64,000 bases of DNA. It comes from Lonicera japonica. Taxonomy: Eukaryota; Streptophyta; Magnoliopsida; Dipsacales; Caprifoliaceae. A program made the position numbers and the translations under genes. Numbering within the stretch: the first letter of the stretch is position 1; each line of letters opens with the position of its first letter. Shown piece after piece: positions 36,035-48,745 of this stretch. Where the stretch lies: contig CM038467.1 in NCBI GenBank assembly GCA_021464415.1, positions 67,337,159 to 67,401,158 of the forward strand, written 5' to 3'. The notes under the pieces are model-generated. The model worked only from the letters and a program-made list of their open reading frames with translations. It was not told where the DNA came from and ran no database searches.

Positions 36035-38950
36035 GGTGAGCCGTATGTAAGATAGTAGTAATTGAACTGACAAACCTATCCGCAAAGCCAAAGCAATGTA
36101 GAACATCGACTAGAAGGCCCCAGTATATAGTATCAAAAGCTTTGGCAATATTGAACTTGATTTTGATGTGCCACCCTTAATTTGATGCTCTAACATATTG
36201 TAACACTCAAACACCAAGCGAAAAGAGGTATGGATATGACTGCCATGCAAAACCCAGTCTGCTCAGGAGAAAGAATCCGAAAAGCAATGATACTCAATAT
36301 ATCTGAAAGGATCTTAGTAATGATGTTGAATGCAAAGTTGGCTATGGCAATCGGTTGAAAATCAGAAAAATGGTTCACGCATAGTTTATTTGGAACAAGA
36401 ACTACAATGCTGGAGTTAAACCCCTAGGCTATACAACCATGCTAAAAAAAAATCATGGCCGCTTTCACCACATCCCCACTTACAATAGGCCAGTAAAAAC
36501 GATAAAATAATCCATAAGGTTATTGGGCCCAGGAAGAAAGTGAGAATTCATAGCAAAGACATCCATATTGACCTCATCCTTAAATGGAACTACGCGATTA
36601 ATAAGGCCCATCTGAACATAAGGCTGATCAGAATGATAGAGAGTAGAATAGTAAGCAGTAGCATAAGAACCTAACTCAGGAGGATCCTCAATCTCTTTTG
36701 CACCATCTCGAAGTAACTAAATTCAACCTTGAATAGCCCAATGCCTTGCCACTTTGTGAAATAAGGAAGTGTTATGGTCACCATTAGTAAGCCAACTTAT
36801 ACGAGCCTTATCTCGCCAAAAGCTCTCCTCATCTTTAAGAGCCTTAAGATAAGCTTTTTGAGTGCCTGCCTTAGCTTGAAGGCGTGCCTCTGAAGCACCA
36901 TGAAAATCAAGATCTCTCTGAATGTCATCCAACTGCTGATTGGCCTTGTTGACCCTCTTATGAATCAACCTAAACTTCTCATGGTTCCAGATACGTAATC
37001 GTTGTCTAAGGTGCAGGCTAACTTCCCTCAAAACCCTTACATTGACAAGAAAGTAGCATGGGACAATGATCACTGGCTACTCGCATCAGAGCACGACAAG
37101 TTAGAGTACTCGAGAAACTTAACCACTGCTCGCTACAAAAGACATGATCCAGTCTTGACTCCTAAGAACCTCGGTCCTGAGTAAAATAAAGAGCCATATG
37201 CTTGATTTGCGTTAAATCATAATAAAAAATCATATAAGCAAACTCATTGCACTCCTGAGCGGAAGTCTGCCGAGTACCTCAACGATCATTTATATTGAGG
37301 ACATAATTAAAATCCCCCATAATAGTCCATGGCTTTACAGGCTCACTTAAAACTACCAGCTCAGCCCATAGATCTTTACGACAAACCAGATTGTTACTAG
37401 CATATACAAAAGTTAATAGCATGGGCATAGATGCCTTAGTAACCATGATCGAAACTTACTGAGAAGAAATGCTAATAAGGTCTAGGATAGTAGCCTTTAA
37501 TGACCGAAAGATCCAAATAGAAGGAAGAATGCTTGGACCCCTGCTGTTAGGACCCCTGTCATTGGCCTTAACAAAGCTAACTACAGCGAGTCCCAATAAC
37601 TAACTAGAACAGATGAAATAAGAATTTTCGGCTCAAAAATACAAACTTAGTCTGGACAATGCGTGATACATAGAGCTTTAAGCTCGTCTTCAGCCCCATG
37701 CTTGTCAAAGCCATTCACATTCCAACAAAGAAGCTTTATTTGGAACCTCCTACTTGGTTCCTGTCCGTACAAAGCGTTTTGGAGACTAAGGCCGCTATGG
37801 CCTGATAATTTCTGCTACTTTTGCTTTTCACTAATACGACGACGTTTCCGTTTAGAAGCAATAATAGTATAAGCATCTGTATCAACATGGCTAACTGCCT
37901 TAGTGGTGAGGACATTTATGTGAGGAAGCTCCGTATAGGCAGTAGCTGGTGAAGTGGTTTGCCCAGGAGCATCGTTTGCCTGATTAACCCGAGGATCCCT
38001 CTGTGCCTCAAGAGAAATAATGGCAACTAGCTCCTTAAGTGTAACGCGGGGCCCAAATCCTGGGGCATAGTCCGAAAGGGAGCTGTCTAGAGCCTCAAAA
38101 CTTTAGCACTCGAAACTTGATTAGAGACTGATGGCAAACCCAATAAGGTACCTGAAACTTGTGGCGCTACTTATGAAGTAGTAGACACATTTGTATAAGC
38201 TGATGTGTGGACCACCGGCCTATAAACATGCCTTGCCTGAGCAGCCGGGCTCTTACCTTGCCAATGTCTAAAGCGAGAGCATCCCTGACAAGGATTTGAG
38301 GAATGAGCTCGGGCCTGATAACCACCCCACTTCTCTGGGGGAATAATACTTTTGGTTTGGCGACGAGTTTTTTGGTATTCAGAAAGCATATGATCTATAA
38401 GACAACATAACAATCAATGATTTGGAAAATCCTTATAAGGCACCTCAATTTTGCTACAAATTCCAGTCCTCTCAATAGTAAGCTCATACCGAAGGTCCTT
38501 ATTAAAGTCCAATTCCATTAAAACCTGACCATGCATACCCAGATCTTTGTTTGTTGTTGCCTGGTCAATACGTAAAGGAATATCCACACCCTTGGCAATA
38601 GCAAATAGAATATTGGTATGCCAGTATTCCAAAGTAAGGCCATTAAATTGTATCCAAATCTGCGTAGTTTTACGAACCTGCTTTTTAAGGCAAAAATCAG
38701 GCTCCCACTGTTGTAGCCTGAGCGTACCTAGTTTGGAATAACACTAGTGGCAAACCAACCACGGGACTTATCGTCCCTAAAAGAAAAAAAATAAACAGTA
38801 ATAGCCACGTCCAAGTGGAGTGACTTTAAGTTAGGGCATCGAGTAACAGTCCGTCAGTTTGCGATGGACCGCATCAATTCTATAGGGCTGAGTGCCTTTA
38901 GTTAATAATAATTTACTAATCAACGCTTTATCAAAAGACTTGGAGATCCT
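36035..38950 (-). mobile_element. L1-type LINE, degenerate, cut off within reverse transcriptase
   Basis: Read on the minus strand, the parts come in LINE order. ORF1 of the DUF4283 type (38750-38170) has LRLQQWEPDF, EYWHTNILFAIAKGV and PLRIDQATTN. An AP-endonuclease region (about 37730-37030) has KLLCWNVNGFD, TIMGDFNYVL, SRLDHVFCSEQW and SDHCPM. The linker (37073-36723) has WNHEKFRLIHKRVNKA and ISWLTNGDHNTSLFHK. The start of reverse transcriptase (about 36390-36035) has ILSPEQTGF and FNIAKAFDTIYWGLL. Several stops and frame changes make it inactive. The 3' half of reverse transcriptase is missing at 36035, exactly at the edge of the tandem array; LINEs normally lose the 5' end, so this loss came after insertion. 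Confidence 0.8.
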
Positions 38951-39868
38951 TATATATCACATCATGAGTATGAATAACTATATCCTCACTTTAAACATCG
39001 AGGTCGGGTATGGACCGTTTGTGGATGTCCACAGGCCGGGATTTGAACAACTCGGCAAAGGTCGACTTGGTCTGAGGAGTAGTAGGTTGAGCACTGAGAT
39101 TCAAAAAACCCCACTGAGTGGCTCCTTAGCTCGGATATCAACTATTTCATTAGCTAAATTCTATTCCTAAACGATTCCCGTGTTTAGTTCAAGTTTTAGG
39201 TCCAAAATAAATGATTCTAGGAATTAACCTTTCCTCTCAAGTTCTCCCATTTAAATCATAAGGAATAACACATTACCAGTGGGGATCTTTTTTTAATTTT
39301 TCTTGTTAGGACTAAAATAACTCTCTTCCTAATGAATAAATAATTATTTTTCCATCTGTGTATGAAAATATTGTTTGGAACTTTTTTTTTTACTTACGCT
39401 GCTGCATAAAAAAAAATAAAAAAATTTGCTTGGAACTTTTTCTTGTTGTAATTTTTTTTAATTACAAAAATTGTAATTTTTTTTAATTACAAAAATTGTA
39501 ATTTTTTTAATTACAAAAAATTGTAATTTTTGTAGGATAGTTATTAGCTAGGCATGTGTAATTTTTGTAATTTATTATAGTAATTGTCCCTTTTGAAAAA
39601 TTAGGAGATGTCTTCTCATTTTATAAAAAGAAGGGTATCTTTGTAATTGATACTTTATTTCATTCCTATTCCCGGTTGAACCAAACATCGGCATGGCATC
39701 CTAGATGTCAGAAAAAGAAACTTTCTAGGAATCAAGTATGCTCATTCCATTCTCAAAACTCGAACCAACCGAGCCCTGAATATAGTTATTGTCGGAGTGA
39801 ACTTGGGTGGAGGACCCATTAGTAACCAAGGAACAAATGTTTATTAATTTGCGCCGGAAAAACAAATA
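38951..39868. other. Spacer between LINE and resistance locus, with inverted-repeat run
   Basis: I see no gene. At 39445-39535 the phrase TTTTTTTTAATTACAAAAATT is repeated about three times and is nearly self-complementary, so it can fold into AT-rich hairpins. Confidence 0.5.
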
Positions 39869-40270
39869 ATAGTCTATTTAATTATTTCAATTTTTTATTA
39901 AATGCACTCGTTTAAGTAGAAATTTTTTATGTCACTTACTTTACATGTGGCATAGAATTATATATATGTAATTCTATTGGAGATGGTTTTTAAACATTTT
40001 CCATTTTTACTATAAAACTTTGTAATATTAAAAATGACCATCAGAAATGGCTGGCCTTAGTTCTCTCCCTCTTTGACTCTCTCAACATTGGCAATGTATA
40101 TTAATTTTTTTTTCTTCCATTGTTATACTAAGGTACACTCTTCCACTCTATATAAATATTGGTAGGTCACACCATTGGCATCTATCAACTTGGTTCATAT
40201 AAAAATGAGCATTGACGTTAATTTAGATAAAATAAATTAATACTAAGTAAATAAACAAATACTCCCTCTG

Positions 40271-40291
40271 TTGACAATTTATTTATTTATT

Positions 40292-40366
<75 letters not shown>
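40271..40366 (+). repeat. TTTA / ATT microsatellite
   Basis: A TTTA run of about seven units passes into roughly 22 ATT units, inside the first promoter block interval. Confidence 0.95.
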
Positions 40367-42612
40367 TTTTTTTTCTTTTTTCAAGAATTTACTTGGAGTG
40401 CCATAGCCATACACTTAAACAAGCAGGCCAGCCCTGCAGTACACAACTACGAATAGAGAAACCCTATATAAAAGGTTGTGAATTCATTTTAAAGCTAAGA
40501 AAGAAAACATATTTTCAATATAGGAGAAAGCAAATAATATAGAAACATGCATGCCTATGCATTAAGGGGCACACATTTAAAACTTTTGCAACATTGTCTG
40601 CACGTACCCATCGGAATCCGACAAACTATCAAAAAATTTACATAGAGAAAATATAGAAATATTGACAAAGAGAATGATCGATCAAACATAGAGGAACAAT
40701 TGGCAAAAGCTTTTATATGGAACAAAAAAGATTTTGTGAAAGAGAAGCATGAGACGATGAATATAAATAGAACGATTGCATGTACGAAGCAAGGGGCATT
40801 TTCCTAAAAGAGATATAAATGCAAGCAGTTGAAGAGATACAAATAACCCATTCCAAATAAAATCCATCTTAAATGTAATAAATGCATTACTTCCTCTATA
40901 TTAATATTATGTAATAGATAAATATTTGATGGTTTCGATGAGATGTTCTTCATTTTCTTTCTCTTTTCTCATGGAAAATTCCTCTGGTACCCAATAATTT
41001 GGATTCCATGGCAAATCGAAAAAGTAATAGAACAACTTTTTTTTTCAACTTCTCATAAATTCAATAGTCTATTTAATCATTTTAGGTTTTTTCTTAAATG
41101 CACTCGTTCAAGTAGAAAATTTTCATGTGATATACTTGCCTGTCACATAGAATTACATATATATATATATATATATACTCCTGTTGGGATGGTCGGCCTT
41201 AGTTCTCTCCCTCTTTGACTCTCTCAACATTGACAATGTGTATTAATTTTTTTTTCTTCCATTGTTATACTAAGGTACACTCTTCCACTCTATATAAATA
41301 TTGGTAGGTCAAACCACTGGAATCTATCAACTAGGTTCATACAAAATTGTGCATTGACCTTTTCAATTCATACCACTGGCATAATTGAAACAAATTAATT
41401 TTAAGTAAATAAACAAATACCCCTTCTGTTAACATTTTTTTTTCTCTCAAATAACACTTTAAATTACATTTATGATAAATTTTTGAGTGCTAAAGAACTT
41501 CTTTGGAGTGCCATAGTCATACACTTAAATAAATATTTGATGGTTTTGATGACATGTTCTTCATTTTTTTCTCCTTTTTCATGGAAAATTCGTGTCACAA
41601 AAAAATTTGGATTCCATGGAAAACCAAAAAAGTAATAGAATGACGTTACTAAGAGAAACACTTCTCTCATTTTTTAACTTCTCATAAATTTAATAGTCTA
41701 TTTAATCATTTCATTTTTTTTTATTAATTAAACGCATTTGCATGTTTAATTAGGAAATTTTTATGTGACTTACTTACCATGTCACATAGAATTACATATA
41801 TATACTCCTATTGTAGATAGTTTTTTTTACTATTAGTAATGAATATTATCTTTTTTCTTCCATTGTTATACTGAGGTACACTCTTCCACTCTATATAAAT
41901 GGTAGGTCACATCAATGGCATCTATCAACTTGGTTCATATAAAATTGAGCATTGACCTTTTCAGTTCACACCACTGGCATAATTGAAATAAATTAATTTT
42001 AAGTAAATAAACAAGTACTCCCTCTATTGACAATTTATTTATTTCCATTTATTTATTTATTTCAAGGAATACTTTAATTACACTTATGATCGATAGGTTT
42101 TGGAATGCGAGAGGACTTTTTTGGAGTGTCATAGCCATATACTTAAATAAATATTTGATAGTTTTGATGAGATATTTTTTATTTTTCATTTATTTTTCCT
42201 CTTTTCTCATGGAAAATTGTTTTGTCACCCAAAAATTTGGATTTTATGGAAAACTGAAAAACTAGTAGAACAACGTTACTAACCAAAACATTTCTCTCAT
42301 TTTTCAACTTCTTAGAAATTTGATAGTCTATTTAATTATTTCAGCTTTTTTATTAATTAATGTACTAGTTCAATTAGAAATTTTTTGTGTGACTAACTTG
42401 CCATGTCACATATAATCACCTATATATATACACTCCCACGGGAGATGGTTTTTTACCGACCATTTCGCATTTTTACTATAGAAATTTGTATTGCTTGAAA
42501 TGACTATTAGAGATAGCTGACCTTACTTCTCTCCCTCTTCGAATCTCTCAACATTAGCAATGTATATTATTTTTTTTCTTCCATTGTTTTATTAAGCTAC
42601 ATTCTTCCATTT

Positions 42613-42620
42613 TATATAAA
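42613..42620 (+). promoter_or_regulatory. TATA box of the TIR-NB-ARC-LRR gene
   Basis: TATATAAA, 69 bp before the start codon at 42689. Equivalent boxes stand in the three upstream blocks near 40147, 41290 and 41890. Confidence 0.6.
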
Positions 42621-42688
42621 TGGTAGGTTTACTAAGGTTTTATTATCTCCACCTACAGCTTTGTAGCTAACTTCCTTCTCAACGTTCA

Positions 42689-43167
42689 ATGACAAAATAC
42701 GACCAAACTGCCGCCTCCTCCTCCTCCTCTTCCGCACCTGCATATATGTACCATGTGTTCTTGAGCTTTCGAGGCACAGATACCCGCACTAGTTTTACCG
42801 ATCACCTTTATTCATCTTTGACAAAAGCTGGAATCATACCATTCAGAGACAATGACGAGATAGAGAGAGGAGAGGACATCAAGTCCGAATTAGAGAGAGG
42901 AATCAAGCAGTCGAAGATGGCCATAATTATCTTCTCTGAAAACTACGCGTCTTCCAAGGCGTGCCTCTACGAAGTTGAGATGATTCTTGAGCACCATGAG
43001 AAATCTGCAGGACATATCATTTTACCAGTCTTTTATCACATAGAACCTGCAGAAATTAAGCAGCAAGCAAGAGATCTGGCCACAGTCGCAACAGAAGAGA
43101 GACAAATTAGATGGGCCGCCGCGCTCAAAAAAGTTGCAAGTCTTGGAGGAATGCCATTGAAACAGCA
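42689..43167 (+). CDS. TNL exon 1: TIR domain
   Basis: A Ser-rich leader is followed by YHVFLSFRGTDTRTSF (residues 21-36), the BB-loop region FRDNDEIERGEDI (52-64), and ACLYEVEMIL with the conserved catalytic Glu at residue 95. The exon ends after PVFYHIEP... and KKVASLGGMPLKQ at a GT donor (43168), leaving two bases that complete a Gln codon with exon 2. The segment after PVFYHIEP is shorter than usual and lacks the typical GW motif before the splice. Confidence 0.85.
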
Positions 43168-46035
43168 GTAATTTTCTAAAATCTCTAAATATATAACGTG
43201 CTACTTCATATTTTGCTATTGATTTATTCTCGTTGTTTTAAATCCAGTGATTAAAGTACAACTTAATTTCGATATTAACTTATGAATTCCTTGTTAAAAA
43301 CCAATTTTAATAGGAAATAAAACAATTTTTATTGGTAATTAGAAAAAATGACACTTAAAGTTCAATTTTCAGTTGAAACATCCTTAAAGTTTCTAATTTC
43401 AGTTGAAGCATTCTTAAAGTTTTTAATTTTTGTTGAAATATCTTTAAAGTTTCTAATTTCGGTTAAAATGTCCAAAAATGTTCCTTAAAAGAGTGGCTCG
43501 TGACAATCACGCACGTTTTCTATGCATCTTTTTGACGGGATATTCAGTTTTGGACGAGTGATGATGTTTCAACTGAAAATTGAACTTTAGGGACGAGCGA
43601 TAGATTCGGGTCAAACTTTAGGGGTCATTTTTGATAATTACCCATTTTTATTAAATATCGATAAAAAAACCTTCTTTTTTTTTTTTTTATATTAACTCAT
43701 TAATTCTTTTTTTCAATTGAATTCTTGTCGTTTTGTAGGATAATTATTCTCAGAGAAATTTTAGGATTCACGATTTTCCTTTTAATAATAAATTTCTTAT
43801 TTTACCGCTAGATCAACCCCCCCACTTAAGAGATTGCTAAAACAAATATATCCTTACTATATATTTTTTGTTTTTTTAGGCTTGTTAAAGTGTTGCGTTA
43901 TAATTTATTTATTTTTTTAAAAAATATATATGAAAATTGAAATAAACCTGAACCGAAAAGTTTGGTTCGGGTTGGGACAGGAGGATTTCGAAACGGAACT
44001 GATATTGAATTTTCAAATTCGGTTTGAGTTTGAGTTTGGATTTCTATAATTTTCACTTCAACATAAATTGAAAACACTCCTAATGTGTCGTAAAATATTA
44101 TGATCTTGATGAGAATTGCTCCCCTTTAAATCTTCAAATAATGTTTGTTTGTGCTTGAAAACATGCATTCCCAAAATTTATTTCACACCTATAAAATTGA
44201 CTGCAACATGCGCAAAAGGTAGGAAGACATATCCACTGCAACATGCCATAAAAATGTGAAAACACATCCACTGCAAAATGCACTAAAAGTGAAAAAAATG
44301 CACCACAACATGTACAAGGGTGGGAACAACATCCACCAAAATAAAGTCGATCATGGGATGGTGGAAAAATTATTAGTTGAACCAAGCGGTATGCCGGGAC
44401 CACCATTGTTGTCCCACCAGGGGCGGGGGGTGGGGTTACAGTGGGGCAGGCCGACCCCACTGGAAAAAAAGAAAAAAATAATTTGGAAAAAAAATAAATA
44501 GTTTTGGGGGGTTAAATTATATTTGTAAAATTATTGGGGTCAGAATTCGAAACTTAAAAAATAAAACATTGATTTGGATTTGCTCATAAATGACTTTGAT
44601 TCACGAAAGGATCGTAGGGTTCAACTTCATTAAATTATATAATGTATTTTTTTGTATCACATGTAGTTAGATATAGCAAAAAACACCTTTTGTCTATTTT
44701 AAATCTCTAATTATGATATGCTATTATATAAGTGTTTAGTATTTGCATTTGTTTCATTCAAATAAGTATTATTTTTTATTATTTCCAAGTCAATATTTGG
44801 TAAATATTTTAAAATAACCCCAAAAATAATTTTTTGGGAGCGGTACTGCATATTTCTTTTTAGCTTAACCCGCCCCATAGATAAATCCTGGCTACATCAC
44901 TGATTTCCGCCCCCACTAACTAATAATCTTGGCTTCGCCACTGTGTCCCACCATAGTGTTCCACCGTTGCCAAACCATTGTCCCGCCTATTGACCACATT
45001 CGAATCGATGTCTCATCACCTCGATCGCCTAGCTAGACGTCGTTATTCTCGGTAGATTCATGTCAAAACTAGGCACCTTGTCCTCTCAATATCACCATTG
45101 CTTATCATACATTAATATCCAAAATACCAAACACATTTTACGGTACCCAAAATCAATCAACCTGTAAATTCCAGCATAAAACAAAAAAAGCAAAAAATAA
45201 TATTTGTTCATCGCCAACCGGTAGATCTCACCTTTAACCAAACCCACCACTTTTGAAGTTCCCACCTTTAACCCAAAGGAAAAAAAAAATCCACTACTCT
45301 ATCACTATCGCCAACTCTCCATGTTTGCTCTCGCTTCTAGCCCTCCACACGCTTCTCGACCCTCTCTGGCTATAATATTTCCGTCACACGTGAGCCACTT
45401 ACGCGCTTACCCTCATACTAGCTCCACGCAAACTCCTATTCAGTTTCATCATCTTACTTTCAAACTCAAGTTGTTTTATCATTACCACCTTGAGTTTGAG
45501 GGGGATGTTAGTATAAAATTATCTTATGAATTAATATTATTAGTATATCAATTATCTAGTAGATTGATTTAGCATTATCTCTTATATTTTCCTTATATAT
45601 CTATTTTCATTGTTTATTCTTAATGTAACTATATGTAAAGGGTTTCTTGCATTCTTCATAATCAATTTAAGATTAAGAATTCTCTCTCTTTACTATAATC
45701 TTAACAACCATATTTAAAATAAATCCTATAAACTAATATACTATCATAAATGATAAAAATCTTGATTTCCAACAAGGAATCCTATCATTTTTTAAAAAAT
45801 AACATACTAGATTCATAAATCATGAAATTTTTTAAATCCATAGCTTAAAATCTTGCATAAAGGGCACACCCTAAGACGTATTATGAATTATACAAAAACT
45901 ATCTGTTTGAATTGCACTAAAATTATTTATTTGAACTTAGAGAACGAATCAACACTATTTTTTTTTCTTCTTTCATTCTTTCATTCTGTAATCCTTAATC
46001 TTATCTTTATTTTCCATGATGACATGATTTTCTAG
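43168..46035 (+). other. TNL intron 1 (2868 bp) with transposon debris
   Basis: The intron holds three to four copies of a roughly 35-bp phrase with TTAAAGTTTCTAATTTCAGTTG (43350-43470). A degenerate repeat lies at about 44390-44940, with G-rich and C-rich ends and words such as CCTGGCTACATCACTG and GGCTTCGCCACTG seen in plant mobile repeats. A Copia 3' end lies at 45480-45706. No exon is evident. Confidence 0.6.
45506..45706 (+). mobile_element. Copia-type 3' LTR with polypurine tract, truncated element
   Basis: The classical polypurine tract TTGAGTTTGAGGGGGA ends at 45505. It is followed by a 201-bp LTR that begins TGTTAG and ends CTTAACA. No upstream LTR or coding region of the element is recognisable, so only the 3' end remains. 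It lies in TNL intron 1 about 330 bp before exon 2. Confidence 0.75.
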
Positions 46036-47134
46036 GCACGAGTCTGTGTTCATAGAAGAAATTGTTGATATGGTTGAAGGTAAGCTAACGCCAAAGGTCC
46101 AAAACGTTGGTCACCACCAGGTCGGTATGGACTCTAGAGTGAAGAAAATTAATTCTTGGTTAAGAGATACGACAACTGATGTGGGCATGCTTGTGATATG
46201 TGGCATGGGCGGGATAGGGAAGACTACCACTTCCAAGTTTGTATACAATTTAAACCATAGCAGATTTGATGCTAGCAGTTTTCTTGAAAATATTAGAGAA
46301 ACTTCTAAAAGTCCTATTGGTTTAGTTCATCTACAAAGAAAACTTCTTTCGGATATTCTAAATAAAGAAGAGAAGAAAATTCACGAAATTAGCGATGGAC
46401 ATAGGAGGATTCAGTTCGCCTTAGAACACAGAAGGGTTCTTTTAGTTCTCGACGATGTGGATGAACTGGAGCAATTAGATGCGATTCTTGGTTTACGAAA
46501 TTGGTTTTCTTCTGGAAGTAAAATTATCATAACATCAAGGCGGGGGGATTTGTTAAAGGCACATGAAAAATATGAAGTTCATCGGATTGAAAAGTTAAAT
46601 GAGGATGAATCTCTTGAGCTTTTCAGCTTGCATGCTTTTGGAGAAAAAGTTCCTGCTGCGAGTCTCGTAGAGCACTCGAAAAGGTTTGTACGTCATTGTC
46701 AAGGGCTTCCTTTAGCACTTGAAGTTTTAGGATCAGTTGTAGCTAATAAGAAATTGAAAGTATGGGAGGATGCATTAAAGAAACTGGAAGTACTTCCCGA
46801 GACAAAAATTTTAGAAAAACTCAAAATTAGCTATGATTCTTTAAAAAATCACCATGACCAAAACCTTTTCCTTGATATAGCATGTTTCTTTGTTGGTAAG
46901 GACAAAAATGACACAGTTGCAATCCTAGATGGGTGTGACTATTATACAGAACTTGGGCTTCAAAATCTCATCGATAGAAGTCTTTTATCAATTGAGACAA
47001 ATAACAAGTTGGGAATGCATCAATTACTTCAAGGCATGGGAAGAAAAGTTGTTCGTGAAGAAGCTAAGAATCCTGAGGAACATACAAGACTGTGGCGTCA
47101 CATGGAATCCTTCAGCATCTTGAAGGACAAAATT
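46036..47134 (+). CDS. TNL exon 2: NB-ARC domain
   Basis: The nucleotide-binding switch domain is complete. In whole-protein numbering: P-loop GMGGIGKT (216-223), RNBS-A FDASSFLENIRE, kinase-2 LLVLDDVD (295-302), RNBS-B GSKIIITSR (320-328), GLPLA (383-387), RNBS-D FLDIACFF (438-445) and an MHD-type motif reading MHQ (487-489). It begins HESVFIEEIVDM after the acceptor at 46035 and ends SILKDKI at donor 47135. All nucleotide-binding motifs are intact; the Asp-to-Gln change in MHD is the only oddity. Confidence 0.9.
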
Positions 47135-47243
47135 GTAAGAAACATTAAACTTACGTGCATGTCTACATTGCTTTTTTTTTTTTATAACTTAATTCTACGA
47201 TTTTATCTTCTTATGTTATCATTTTTGTCTTTTGTACATTAAG

Positions 47244-48626
47244 GGATCTGGAAAAATAGAAGGCCTCATCCTTGACATGAACATGCTGAAGAAAAATAGT
47301 TTTGCCGCCTCAAATATCCATCGCCGTCCTAGTTTCTTTAGGTACCCAATGTACCTAGCTACCATGGACAGATCGAAATGATGAATTCTTGGAAACAGAT
47401 GCATTTAAGGAAATGCGCCATCTTAGGCTACTCAAGCTAAGTTATGTAAAATTCTTCGGAACTTATGCGGTATTTCCCAAGGAACTAAGATGGTTGTATT
47501 GGCGAGGTCTTCATTTGAAATCATTACCCAATGAATTTCCACAAGAGAATATTGTTTCTCTTGACATTCGTAACAGCAGCTTGGAACATGTTTGGAAGGT
47601 GACAAAGGTATTAGTTTTCATTTTCTGTATGTACATATGAAGGTTTTGTATTTAATTACATTTTTGAAAGAAGCAATTTTTGATTATCTTGTTATCTTCT
47701 AACAGGTTCTTAAGTCTCTAAAAATCTTAAATCTTAGTCATTCCCTTCAGCTTATGGAAACCCCAAACTTCTCAAATATTCCCAATCTAGAGAAACTAGT
47801 TTTAAAAAATTGCCCGAGCTTGGTCAAGGTTGACGAATCCCTTGCAACCCTGCAAAGACTTATTTTCTTGAACTTAAAAGATTGCAAGAGTTTGAGGAAA
47901 CTTCCAGCAAACATTGGTATGGTTCAATCCCTCGAGGAACTTATTGTTTCCGGCTGTTCAAATCTTGTCGGTGCAGTAGATGAGTTGGTGAAGCTGAAAT
48001 CATTGAGAGTGTTTCATGCTGATTACACAGATTTAAATCAACTACTCTCCGCTGCTCATGAGGTTGAGCTTGCACAATCTCACACGCTGTCTTTTCCGAA
48101 TTGGGTTACAAAGCCTAACAAAAAAAGAAAAATACTTTCATTTGTGAGTTTACCAAGCTCTTTGGTGACCTTAAGTCTTGTGGGATGTAACCTTTCAGAT
48201 GATGCATTTCTGAATGATTTTGGTAGCCTACCCTTGTTGCAAAACCTGTTTCTAGGGGGGAATCCAATTCACAGCCTTCCACATTTCATCAGGTATCTTG
48301 CAGGGCTCAAGATGCTTGATATTTCTTGGTCTCCAGAGCTCCAAGATGTTACATGGCCATCAACTACAGTGGAAAAATTCAATGTTACAGAGTGTAGAAA
48401 ATTGAAAATGATAACGCACGAAACTTCTGTTCGTCCAAGATCAATCGAACATGGTGCTTGCATGAGTCTAGATTATGTTCAACAAGGCTTCAAGATTGAA
48501 CAAATAAGAAATGTTGATAGTAAAGTGCTCAAGAATTTAGGCTTCTCCAACTTGAAATCAATTGAAAGTGTTGAGGTTTTGATTGCCAATGGAATCGTAT
48601 GGAGTAAAAAGAAATGTCCCATCCAG
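47244..48626 (+). pseudogene. TNL exons 3 and 4: leucine-rich repeats, with frameshift
   Basis: Exon 3 opens GSGKIEGLILDMNMLKK in the correct frame, but a +1 shift near 47364-47367 leads to TGA at 47379. The next frame reads FLETDAFKEMRHLRLLKL and LRWLYWRGLHLKSLP to donor 47608. Exon 4 (47706-48626) contains LRRs such as LKILNLSHSLQLMETPNFS, LIFLNLKDCKSLRKLP and LEELIVSGCSNL. No upstream AG in exon 3 restores the frame from exon 2. Confidence 0.8.
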
Positions 48627-48745
48627 GTTCTTTCTCTCTCAATATCTCTCTATTTATTTATGTCTACCATTCACTACGTACATAACGCACTTGTATACAT
48701 ATATATCATGCATTTAGTAATTTTATGTGCATGTTAATTTTGCAG

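Larger units (their letters stand above)
39869..42640 (+). repeat. Four copies of a promoter-containing block upstream of the resistance gene
   Basis: Blocks begin near 39869, 41062, 41691 and 42326. Each has AATAGTCTATTTAAT (or close), a CTCTCCCTCTTTGACTCTCTC word in most copies, TTCTTCCATTGTTATACTAAGG (or close), then a TATATAAAT box and GGTAGGT. The last three are spaced about 630 bp; the first gap is 1193 bp because it holds about 490 bp of unrelated DNA (40425-40915) and an expanded simple repeat. The fourth block supplies the TATA box of the gene. Between blocks, GGAGTGCCATAGCCATACAC and a TTTTCATGGAAAATT phrase also repeat. Confidence 0.85.

Noticed and set aside
40271..40456. Ile-rich ORF
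   Set aside because: Product of the TTTA/ATT microsatellite.
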